Assembly: GCA_965277105.1 (NCBI GenBank)
Contig: OZ255710.1
Coordinates: forward strand, 1,364,001 to 1,428,000
DNA length: 64,000 nt
From: CAXSBA01 sp965277105
Lineage (GTDB): Bacteria; Spirochaetota; UBA12135; COTS27; CAXSBA01
Reading direction: 5' to 3'
This document shows, piece after piece, positions 36,605 to 44,018 of this stretch. The translations under genes were made by a program, and so were the position numbers. Each line of letters begins with the position of its first letter. Position 1 is the first letter of the stretch. The notes under the pieces are model-generated. The model was given only the letters and a program-made list of their open reading frames with translations. It had not been told where the DNA came from and ran no database searches.

Positions 36605-37129
36605 TTAATCCTGGTCATTATTCAAAGAAGCTCGAATAGAAAAAGGTTTTTTTTGCCTGAAATTATTAATGTCATCAAAAAAGTTCTGAGTAGCTCGTAC
36701 GATAATAAGACTCCACGCAAAAGGGGTAGCTAAATAAAACCACCACTGCATGACGTTATTAGTGCCATCAACAAACTGAAAGTTATCTCGACTAAGGGTC
36801 ACTTGCTCCCAAGTATAATACACTACAACAATGGAAAAAATATACCAACAAATAACATCTAAAATCTGGCAGCAAAATTGGATATTGTAAGGCAATTTAA
36901 TCCTTACCTCATCAAACTTAAGATGCGTCCGATTACGAACATTATAAGAAGCCCCCAACCAAGTAACCCATAAAAAAAGATAAATAGGAATAGTGGTACT
37001 CCAAGGGGATTGAACTTGAAAAACGTACCTTTTAATCACTTCAATAAAAATAATCCCCGCCATAGAGAAATAACAAATAAAGATAATCACTGATTCAATG
37101 TATTTATCAACAAGTTTTAAGTATTTCAT
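36605..37129 (-). CDS. dctQ: TRAP transporter small permease DctQ
   Basis: Small membrane subunit of the TRAP importer, 174 aa with four membrane segments. The family stretch SPWSTTIPIYLFLWVTWLGA (about 40-60) with the following RTHLKFDEV is typical of DctQ. It lies 45 bases after dctP. It pairs with DctM, although here a HEAT-like gene separates the two. Confidence 0.9.
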   Translation of the reverse strand: MKYLKLVDKYIESVIIFICYFSMAGIIFIEVIKRYVFQVQSPWSTTIPIYLFLWVTWLGASYNVRNRTHLKFDEVRIKLPYNIQFCCQILDVICWYIFSIVVVYYTWEQVTLSRDNFQFVDGTNNVMQWWFYLATPFAWSLIIVRATQNFFDDINNFRQKKPFSIRASLNNDQD

Positions 37130-37174
37130 TATTTATTATTCCTCTTAATGTTTTATTCTATTTTTATTTTAAAA

Positions 37175-38407
37175 TTAACTTTTCCACCAACGCCGAGGCT
37201 CTACGTTTTCCGCTCTAGTGCTAGCTGGAATTTCTCTAGCTATTTTATAAATAGCATCGTAAGTATCAATTCCCAGCCCGGCCCATTTGTTGATTCGCTC
37301 TCGCCATTGTTCCCAAGGTTTAGGATTTGATTTAGGAGAACAGATTTTTTCTGCTTTTTTAATCTCAGCTTCCGAAAGATTAGCAATCCTAACGTTGTTA
37401 TTAGCAAATATTGTTCCTGGGAGTTGTGGAGTAGAAAAACCTACAGTGTTAACTAGAGCAGCTTCGTTAGCTCCTTGCACATGAACTTGCGCTAAATAAG
37501 CCGATTCCATAACCACGTCTTGTAGGGCACTGCCTAGCTTATTAAAAGTGCTTGAAGTCATAGCCGTGTGCTCAGTACCACAAAAGAATTTTAAATTAAC
37601 CGACTGAGAAACCACTGGCGACATATTCGCATAAGCCACCGCAGAAGCCCAAGTTTCCGCTCCGTCAATGAGTCCTTGTTTAAGGCCATCTAAGGTCTCT
37701 TCCCAAGCAATAGGAACAGGATTAAGCCCCATTAAACGCATAGCAATTCTTCCTAACTGAGTTCCGGTTACCCTATTTTTTGTTCCCTTAAGGTCACTTA
37801 ATTTGGTTACTAGTGGTTTCTTTTCCCATTTCAAACCTAATTGGATTCCTCTTAACTCAGCGTGGGTAAATAAAAATTTAACCTTATGCCTTTTTTCTAA
37901 AGGATCTCTAAGAATTCTTTGGCTTTCTGGATGGTAAAAGAAATAGTACTGCGATGCCCTAGTAGGGAACATATACGCATAATCTAAAACATTTAAATAA
38001 GGGGCTCCTCCTGCTGAGTTTTGGGTAGAAGCTGCATAGAGATCGATAATCCCTTGCTGAGCTTTTTTAACGCAGTTAAGTTGATTACAAAGCTGATTAC
38101 TACCAATAAACTCCACTCGAATAGCTCCATCACTTCGCGATTCTAAATCTCGAACAAATTCTAGACAACCAGCTCGTTCAATCAAGAGATTCCTTTCGTT
38201 AAACCCTGCTGCTCCAAATTTAAGGTTAAACTTTGCTTTTTTAGCATACCTTTTTTTATAGGTCGAGTTAGAAGCTGCTTCTAGACGACGAAAGTCAATC
38301 AAGCCACTTAACCCGGTTGCTGCTAAAGCCACCGAAGTGAAACCATATTTAGAGACGATGCCTAAAAATTCTTTTCGAGAAATATTTTTAAATTTTTCTT
38401 GTAGCAT
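37175..38407 (-). CDS. dctP: TRAP transporter substrate-binding protein DctP
   Basis: Periplasmic solute receptor of the TRAP importer, 410 aa. The N-terminus has SRKEFLGIVSKYG followed by a hydrophobic stretch (about 22-40), resembling a Tat-type signal (twin basic residues before x-F-L), so export through Tat is possible. The receptor core shows RVTGTQLGRIAMRLMGLNPV and GLKQGLIDGAETW, the region where DctP proteins carry the arginine that binds the ligand's carboxylate. A good ribosome site (AAAGGATAA) precedes the ATG. It is the first gene of dctP-dctQ-HEAT-like-dctM-HOT. Confidence 0.92.
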   Translation of the reverse strand: MLQEKFKNISRKEFLGIVSKYGFTSVALAATGLSGLIDFRRLEAASNSTYKKRYAKKAKFNLKFGAAGFNERNLLIERAGCLEFVRDLESRSDGAIRVEFIGSNQLCNQLNCVKKAQQGIIDLYAASTQNSAGGAPYLNVLDYAYMFPTRASQYYFFYHPESQRILRDPLEKRHKVKFLFTHAELRGIQLGLKWEKKPLVTKLSDLKGTKNRVTGTQLGRIAMRLMGLNPVPIAWEETLDGLKQGLIDGAETWASAVAYANMSPVVSQSVNLKFFCGTEHTAMTSSTFNKLGSALQDVVMESAYLAQVHVQGANEAALVNTVGFSTPQLPGTIFANNNVRIANLSEAEIKKAEKICSPKSNPKPWEQWRERINKWAGLGIDTYDAIYKIAREIPASTRAENVEPRRWWKS

Positions 38408-39232
38408 ATTTTTATTTATCCTTCTTTAAAATTAATTAAATGATATCTAGAAATGAAATTATTTTTATTGGATTTATTATCTAGATAAAAATTGTAGTTG
38501 TGAAAACCAAGAGATTGAACTAAATAGTTAACCATGTTGATTGTGAAAGTTAAACTAGTGTTTTTAAAAAAGCTTAACCATATGAGATATGATTATAATA
38601 TAAAATAATAAAAATTAAAAATTTTTAAAAAAAACAATAGTTTTCATTAAAACTATCTTAAAAAAAGCCACAAAAAATTAATAGCATCATATTTATTTTG
38701 CTTTATTTTACTAATCTTCTGTTTTTAAAGGAAAATTTAAAACTAATTCAACCCTGCCTGAAAAGCCATTTTCCTCTAAAAAAACAGAGTTTTTTTTATT
38801 TCGGTATTTAAAGGTGGTTTTTTAAAGAGATTTTTTGTCTATGAGGATAAATTATTTAGAGGGATTATGTAGCTAAACTAAAACACTAATAGGAGTAATT
38901 GGCTTACAAAAACTACGATATTTTTGGCTTCGTCTAGGTGCTTTCTAAAGATTTTTTCCTTTTTTCGATGAGTAAGAATCTTTTTAAATTTAAATAAACA
39001 CTCCTAAAAAAAATCGGTGGGAAATAAAAACCAGCAAGAATAATGAAAAAATGCCGGAGGATTTTTTTGTAAATTAAAAAGAGGAAAGAGTGGGATAACC
39101 AAAAAATACTAAAAAAATAACAAAAGAGAGCAAGAGAGAAACCTAATCTATCATTTACTTTTAAGTAGCAGAGAGTAGCGATTGTAATCGGCAACTAGCT
39201 AAGAAAGTATTTTATTAAAGAAAAAAAAAGGA
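38408..39232. other. Long intergenic region upstream of the TRAP operon
   Basis: About 825 bases without a convincing gene. It contains an 8-bp inverted repeat in the dctP leader (38444-38487), a TATAAT on both strands near 38592-38598 and the T-rich end behind tRNA-Ile. An 86-codon open frame at 38934-39194 starts with TTG, lacks a ribosome site and has no recognised product; I do not count it as a gene. Confidence 0.6.
38444..38487. promoter_or_regulatory. TATCTAGA inverted repeat in the dctP leader
   Basis: TATCTAGA (38444-38451) pairs perfectly with TCTAGATA (38480-38487) around a 28-base loop. Because TCTAGA is itself palindromic, the pair may be either an RNA hairpin in the dctP leader or two operator half-boxes 34 bases apart. 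No regulator is adjacent. Confidence 0.35.
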
Positions 39233-39306
39233 TGGGCCCACCTGGACTTGAACCAGGGACCAGACGATTATGAGTCGCCTGCTCTAACCAACTGAGCTAT
39301 GGGCCC
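39233..39306 (-). tRNA. tRNA-Ile (anticodon CAU, lysidine-type)
   Basis: Cloverleaf folds fully: acceptor GGGCCCA/TGGGCCC, D-arm GCTC/GAGC, anticodon loop CTCATAA with anticodon CAT, T-loop TTCAAGT. The stretch GAGCAGGCGACTCATAATCG is nearly the same as in E. coli tRNA-Ile2, so this is the minor isoleucine tRNA that TilS converts to lysidine-34 and that reads AUA, not a methionine tRNA. No CCA is encoded; a C then nine T follow shortly after, a likely transcription end. Confidence 0.9.
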
Positions 39307-39341
39307 TTTTACTAAAAATATAATTGTACTATAAACTTGGG

Positions 39342-40235
39342 TTAAAAAAAAATATCTTTTTTCTGATAAATGGCTTCGGCTTTTCTTTTCAAAAAGGTAT
39401 TGACAAAAGCAAAATCTTGATTAACTCGGGGATTAAATGTAGCAATTTTTTGATAAGTCTCCTCAAAAGCGCTATCATCGGTTGATAAAATACTAACAAA
39501 CCTTAAATAAACAAAATCGCTAATGAGCGACTTCCCTTTGCCTAACTGACTAGCTTTTTCATAGTACTGTTTAGCCTTATCTGGATCCCCGCCTAAACTT
39601 TTCACTCTTCCCCCATAATAAGCAATTAAAATAGCATAACTAGCCCCATAAAGATAATCTTCGTCAATGGCAATAATTCGCTCGGCTATTTGTTTCATGG
39701 TTTCTAGATGGGTAAGCCTTTCCGTCTCACTTAAGTCGTTAAACAGCCGCATCGCCCACGCAAAATTAAACCAAAATAAGGTTTCCACGTCCTCTTTTTT
39801 AGCCCGAGCAAGAATTCCAGTAATGTCTTTTTTTTCAATCACTCCTTCTCGAAAACCCGGTAGCTTTTCTTCTAAAGCGATTATCCCATAATGAGTGGCC
39901 TTGTCGTAAAGATAATTTACCCTAGCTATTTTACTCTCCGCTTCTTCATCAAAATCGCTTAGTGGGGTTTCATCGATATAAGCAAAAGCGTAAGCCGAAT
40001 AAAGGAGGGTTAATTTGCTTGCGTAATAATAATAATTAGGGTAGTAATAATAAAGGCTCTCAGCGAATTTGATAGCAAAGGGAAGAGTAGCTGAGACGAT
40101 GGCTTCTTCTTCTTCGTTTAAGACCTGCTCTTGCATATTATCCACTACTGGCTTTAACTGCTTGGCCACCGTTAGCCTTAAAGAGCAGTTAGTCAAAAAG
40201 AGCAATAAAAAAAATAAGACTATCTTCTTATTCAC
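39342..40235 (-). CDS. tatT: TatT-family lipoprotein (TRAP-associated T component)
   Basis: A 297-aa lipoprotein with a signal peptide ending in the lipobox LTNC (Cys17). The mature part matches the TatT family, first described as Treponema pallidum Tp0956, a trimeric TPR-like protein that works with a TRAP receptor: ATLPFAIKFAESLYYYYPNY (about 49-68) followed by a helix-rich body, and KAKQYYEKASQLGKGKSL near residue 225. It lies 18 bases after ispH. The only TRAP system in the window is about 1 kb away on the same strand, so functional pairing is plausible but not shown. Confidence 0.75.
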   Translation of the reverse strand: MNKKIVLFFLLLFLTNCSLRLTVAKQLKPVVDNMQEQVLNEEEEAIVSATLPFAIKFAESLYYYYPNYYYYASKLTLLYSAYAFAYIDETPLSDFDEEAESKIARVNYLYDKATHYGIIALEEKLPGFREGVIEKKDITGILARAKKEDVETLFWFNFAWAMRLFNDLSETERLTHLETMKQIAERIIAIDEDYLYGASYAILIAYYGGRVKSLGGDPDKAKQYYEKASQLGKGKSLISDFVYLRFVSILSTDDSAFEETYQKIATFNPRVNQDFAFVNTFLKRKAEAIYQKKDIFF

Positions 40236-40253
40236 AATTATCTAGATTCCTAT

Positions 40254-41192
40254 TTAAGGATTTTTTTTTCGCAGCTCCAAAGGGAGGGGGAATACCACGT
40301 TTTCTTCCCGGACGTTGATTTCTCTAACTCCTGTAATTTTAAAATTTTTCTTTAAAAAGCTAATGACTTGCTGAACGAGAATTTCGGGAGCGGAAGCGCC
40401 TGAAGAAATGCCTATTTTTTCTTTCCCCTTAAGCCATTCTATGTCTATTTTCTCAGGATTATCAATTAAATAACTAGGGATATTATACTTTCCGGCTAAC
40501 TCCTTTAAGCGGGTGGAGTTGGAGCTATTACTCGATCCGATAACCAAGAAAATATCAACGGCTGGGGCTATTTCACTAACGGCCTCTTGGCGGTTGGTAG
40601 TGGCGTAACACAAGTCACCACTCTCCGGGCCTACGATTTTAGGGTATTTTTTTTTTAAAGCAGCAATAATCCCTTTGGTTTCGTTTATCGAAAGGGTGGT
40701 CTGAGTGGTATAAGCTAAGAGATCATCGTCTTTAAAAGGGAGCGTTGCCACTTGCTCCTCGTTTTCTACTAAAGTCACTTTCCCTTCGGCTATTTGCCCC
40801 ATCGTGCCGATAACTTCGGGGTGGCCTTGATGGCCAATCAAAATAATATGATGGTCTTTTTTATGGTGCTTTAAAACCGAAAAATGCACCTTTTTCACCA
40901 AAGGGCAAGTCGCGTCAATGATGTGTAAATTTTTGGCTTTGGCTTCTTGATAAGTGCTGTTAGAAACCCCATGAGCTGAAAAAATAATCAACGAATTATC
41001 TGGGACTTCCTCAATTTCTTCAATAAAGCGCACCCCCTTTTTCTGCAGAGATTCCACGACAAATTTATTATGGACAATTTCGTGTTTCACGTAAATGGGG
41101 GCTGGGTGCTTTTTTAGCGATTCTTCAACAATGGTAATCGCTCTTTCTACTCCCGCACAAAAACCTCGAGGATTAGCAATAATTATTTCCAT
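40254..41192 (-). CDS. ispH: 4-hydroxy-3-methylbut-2-enyl diphosphate reductase
   Basis: Last enzyme of the non-mevalonate isoprenoid pathway; it reduces HMBPP to IPP and DMAPP with a 4Fe-4S cluster. The 312-aa protein keeps all three cluster cysteines: Cys12 (RGFCAGVERAI), Cys96 (DATCPLV) and Cys195 (DLCYATTNRQ), plus the conserved SSNSSNS motif. Length equals E. coli IspH (316). A TATAAT box ends only 7 bases before the ATG, so the mRNA may be leaderless. tatT follows 18 bases downstream. Confidence 0.97.
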   Translation of the reverse strand: MEIIIANPRGFCAGVERAITIVEESLKKHPAPIYVKHEIVHNKFVVESLQKKGVRFIEEIEEVPDNSLIIFSAHGVSNSTYQEAKAKNLHIIDATCPLVKKVHFSVLKHHKKDHHIILIGHQGHPEVIGTMGQIAEGKVTLVENEEQVATLPFKDDDLLAYTTQTTLSINETKGIIAALKKKYPKIVGPESGDLCYATTNRQEAVSEIAPAVDIFLVIGSSNSSNSTRLKELAGKYNIPSYLIDNPEKIDIEWLKGKEKIGISSGASAPEILVQQVISFLKKNFKITGVREINVREENVVFPLPLELRKKNP

Positions 41193-41199
41193 GGTAAAA

Positions 41200-41205
41200 A
41201 TTATA
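41200..41205 (-). promoter_or_regulatory. -10 box directly before ispH
   Basis: TATAAT on the minus strand (preceded by TAC) ends 7 bases before the ispH start codon. Transcription would begin at or next to the ATG. No ribosome site is visible in this short gap. Confidence 0.45.
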
Positions 41206-41228
41206 GTATGTAGTCAATGGCTATTAAA

Positions 41229-41819
41229 TTAAAAAGAAAAATTTCCACTATAGAAAGCCCACCCATATACAATATAAACGACTACTAGTAAAAAGCAAGT
41301 GACGCCTACGATTATTGATCTTTTTCTTAAAAAAACAATAATGGAGCATAAAACCGCCAACAGAACTTCAAAGACAACCACCCCTTGAGCGTGATGATTG
41401 ACATCCCAGTAGGAAAACGGGCTCAGGTATTTCCAGTTAGAAAAAGGGAAAAAGTAACTATAAGCATCATCGTGATGAAAGGAAAAATCCAACAAGATAT
41501 GGAGGAGCATACTCCAGATAAAAAGTAGAAAAAAATGTTTAAGCGAGCCTCGCAAAAAAAAGTAAGTGCCAATAAGAAGCAGAGCAATAAACGGTAAGGA
41601 ATTAAAACTACTGACAATTACTTGCCAGTTATCGGAAAAATAAATTTCCCCCCAAATAATTGATTGGGGAGTTTTTTTAATGAATCCTTCTATCATCACC
41701 AATAAAAAAGCTGGAAGGTCGGGGAAGATGGAACCTAAAAAAATAGGGAAAACTCGGTTGGGATTCCCTTTTTTATCTAAGACGGCTAAATTAACAATAA
41801 TATGAGTAGGGGTATTCAT
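41229..41819 (-). CDS. Membrane-bound metal-dependent hydrolase-like protein
   Basis: A 196-aa integral membrane protein with about five hydrophobic segments. It shows marks of the YdjM/DUF457-like membrane hydrolase group: an early TPTHIIVNLAV, GSIFPDLPAF (about 29-38), and HILLDFSFHHDDAYSYFFPF with histidines and aspartates arranged as possible metal ligands. Biochemical role in this group is poorly known. It lies 55 bases after the RadC-like gene and 36 bases before ispH, all on the same strand. Confidence 0.65.
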   Translation of the reverse strand: MNTPTHIIVNLAVLDKKGNPNRVFPIFLGSIFPDLPAFLLVMIEGFIKKTPQSIIWGEIYFSDNWQVIVSSFNSLPFIALLLIGTYFFLRGSLKHFFLLFIWSMLLHILLDFSFHHDDAYSYFFPFSNWKYLSPFSYWDVNHHAQGVVVFEVLLAVLCSIIVFLRKRSIIVGVTCFLLVVVYIVYGWAFYSGNFSF

Positions 41820-41874
41820 AAAAATTATTAACTCAAACGATATTAACTTTTTAAATTATAAAAATTATAATAGT

Positions 41875-42279
41875 TTATAGTAGATTAGCTTTTTTGAAGC
41901 TGAAGTTGGTTTCTCCAATTATAATATGATCAACTAGATTAATCTCGAAAAAAAGTAACCGATCTTTTAAAAGATGGGTGGAGTAAATATCTTTTTCGCT
42001 AGGAATGGAAAAACCGGAGGGATGGTTGTGGAGGATGACAATGTTACTAGATTTTTTTAAAAAGCATTCTTTTAATATTTTTTTAGGCTGGACAATGACC
42101 TGGGTCTTACTACTCTCACTACTTGCTATTTTTTTTACTGCAATGATTTTAAAATCATCTGCTAATAAAATAAGGTAAAACGTTTCTACCTTGGCTTTTT
42201 TTAAACAAGCAAAAGCCGCAAAAATCTCATCGTAATTTTCAAAAAAATTGACCTTTAATTTTTTTAAACAAGAATTCAT
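41875..42279 (-). CDS. Minimal RadC-like JAB/MPN+ domain protein
   Basis: A short protein (134 aa from the ATG at 42279) consisting only of the JAMM metalloprotease-like domain of RadC: HNHPSGFSIPSEKD gives His84-x-His86-Pro, Ser94 and Asp97, the complete zinc motif, with a glutamate upstream near ETFYLILL. The helix-hairpin-helix part of normal RadC (about 220 aa) is missing. A longer reading from a TTG at 42309 is possible, but the ATG follows an AAAGG ribosome site. RadC function remains unclear; despite the name it is not an established repair factor. Confidence 0.8.
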   Translation of the reverse strand: MNSCLKKLKVNFFENYDEIFAAFACLKKAKVETFYLILLADDFKIIAVKKIASSESSKTQVIVQPKKILKECFLKKSSNIVILHNHPSGFSIPSEKDIYSTHLLKDRLLFFEINLVDHIIIGETNFSFKKANLL

Positions 42280-42599
42280 TTGGTTGCCTTTAACTTTTAT
42301 TAAAGACAAAAGAGTTTGGGCTTTTTATGAAAAAAATTGAAGAAGAAAAAGGTTATCGATATTGAGTATAAAAAGTTGTTTTAACTAAAAGTTAAGTTTG
42401 AAATTTAGAGTAAAAGCCGTTAGAAAAAAAATATCTTGGATTAGTTCTCTGTGGGCCCTCACGATTCAAATTTCGTTAGTTTAAAATTATCTTAAAAAAA
42501 TTATTATACCCAATACCATAACCTTTTTAAATTATACTATTTAAGAAAGGAGAAAAAGTTTTAATTTATTGCTAGGTTATTGAGCTATTTATATTTTTT
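42280..42599. other. Intergenic region upstream of the RadC-like gene
   Basis: 320 bases without a gene. On the minus strand it contains two TATAAT boxes (about 42503-42508 and 42532-42537), likely promoters of the RadC-like gene. A 20-base AT-rich string here also occurs upstream of smoE near 13531-13550. No other structure is seen. Confidence 0.5.
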
Positions 42600-44018
42600 T
42601 TATTTTTTTCTTTTAGGGACAAACATATGAGTGGCCATTCCGTGGAGATTTTCAGCTGCTTCCATAAAGGTTTCGGATAGGGTAGGATGGGCGTGAATGG
42701 TAGCCGTAATGTCTTCTCGAACTGCTCCCATTTCTAAAGCCAAACCCCCTTCTGCGATAAGCTCACCTGCGTTAGCCCCCACTATAGCTACCCCTAAAAC
42801 TCGTTCGTTTTTAGGATGAAAGAGTATCTTAGTAAGGCCTTCTTTTTTGTTCATAGCAGTGGCTCGACCAGAAGCCCCCCAAGAAAAACTGCCCACTTGG
42901 TATTCAATGTTCTTAGCTTTAGCCTCGTTTTCTGTAAGGCCAACCCAGGCTACTTCTGGATCGGTATAAATGACATTAGGTATGCCGAGATTATCGAAAA
43001 TAGTTTTTTTACCAGAAATGACTTCCACCGCCACATGCCCTTCTCGGCTGGCCTTGTGAGCTAGCATAGGATTCCCTGCCACGTCGCCAATGGCAAATAT
43101 ATGCCCCAGGTTCGTCTGCATTTTTTCATTAACCACAATAAAGCCTTTCTCATCTATTTTTAGATTAATCTTATCAATTTTCAAAAGCTCACTTTGCGGA
43201 CGCCTGCCGATGGACAAGAGGACTTTATCAAAAATCTTAGTAGTTTCTTGCCCTTTACTTTCATAAACGGCTTCCACTTTGCCTTTTTTGACGGCTAAAG
43301 ATTTTACCTTAGTGTTTACCATGATTTCCTTAAAAGACTTTTTTAATTTTTTTTCAATTACTCGACCAATGTCTTTATCCAATCCCCCAGCAATCTGCCC
43401 CATAGCCTCAATCACCGTGACCTCACTACCTAGCCCAGCATAAACCGAGCCCATTTCTAAGCCAATTACTCCTCCTCCTATGATTAAAAACTCCTTAGGA
43501 ATATCTTTTAGCTCAAGAGCGTCACTACTGTCCATAACTAATTCGCTTTTTAAATCAAAAACTGGAGGTATTATCGGTTTTGATCCAGTAGCAATAATCG
43601 CGTATTTGAAAATTAGCCTTTTTTCTTCTGTTTCGGTTTTAATTAGCAGATTATTTTCATCGATAAACTCTGCTATCCCTTGAATGGTTTCCACTTTACG
43701 CATAGTCGAGAGCTGCTTTAATCCTCCCGTCATTTTTTGAATAACGGAGTCTTTAAATTTCCGCACCTTAGCTAAATCTATCTTGGGCTGACCAAAATCA
43801 AGACCATTTTCTTTCATTATTTCTACTTCTTCTTTCACTGCTGTCATATGAAGCAAGGCCTTAGAAGGGATGCACCCAACGTTAAGACAAACCCCGCCTA
43901 GTTGGGGAAATTTTTCTATTAAGGTTGTCTTTATTCCTAAATCAGCAGCATAAAAAGCAGCCGCATAGCCCCCTGGCCCTGCACCAATAACAACTAATTC
44001 GGTTTCATGTATTTTCAT
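42600..44018 (-). CDS. lpdA: Dihydrolipoamide dehydrogenase (E3)
   Basis: E3 flavoprotein of the pyruvate dehydrogenase complex; it reoxidises dihydrolipoyl groups with NAD+. The 472-aa protein has the FAD motif VIGAGPGGYAAAF (about 10-22), the redox-active Cys44 and Cys49 in GGVCLNVGCIPSK, a second Rossmann motif IIGGGVIGLEMGSVYAGLG, and the C-terminal active-site HAHPTLSE. It overlaps the aceF stop by 4 bases, so the three PDH genes form one operon. It may also serve other 2-oxoacid complexes. Confidence 0.97.
   Translation of the reverse strand: MKIHETELVVIGAGPGGYAAAFYAADLGIKTTLIEKFPQLGGVCLNVGCIPSKALLHMTAVKEEVEIMKENGLDFGQPKIDLAKVRKFKDSVIQKMTGGLKQLSTMRKVETIQGIAEFIDENNLLIKTETEEKRLIFKYAIIATGSKPIIPPVFDLKSELVMDSSDALELKDIPKEFLIIGGGVIGLEMGSVYAGLGSEVTVIEAMGQIAGGLDKDIGRVIEKKLKKSFKEIMVNTKVKSLAVKKGKVEAVYESKGQETTKIFDKVLLSIGRRPQSELLKIDKINLKIDEKGFIVVNEKMQTNLGHIFAIGDVAGNPMLAHKASREGHVAVEVISGKKTIFDNLGIPNVIYTDPEVAWVGLTENEAKAKNIEYQVGSFSWGASGRATAMNKKEGLTKILFHPKNERVLGVAIVGANAGELIAEGGLALEMGAVREDITATIHAHPTLSETFMEAAENLHGMATHMFVPKRKK

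Noticed and set aside
38774..38797. CTCT-N8-AGAG followed by a T run, a possible plus-strand terminator
   Set aside because: The stem is only 4 bp and no plus-strand gene or convincing promoter precedes it.
38934..39194. 86-codon open frame with hydrophobic segments, minus strand
   Set aside because: TTG start, no ribosome site, no recognised family, within a long AT-rich gap; hydrophobic residues are expected from T-rich chance frames.
42448..42480. GGGCCC with a neighbouring ATTCAAAT, resembling a tRNA 3' half
   Set aside because: No acceptor or T-arm pairing can be formed, so it is not a tRNA remnant that can be supported.
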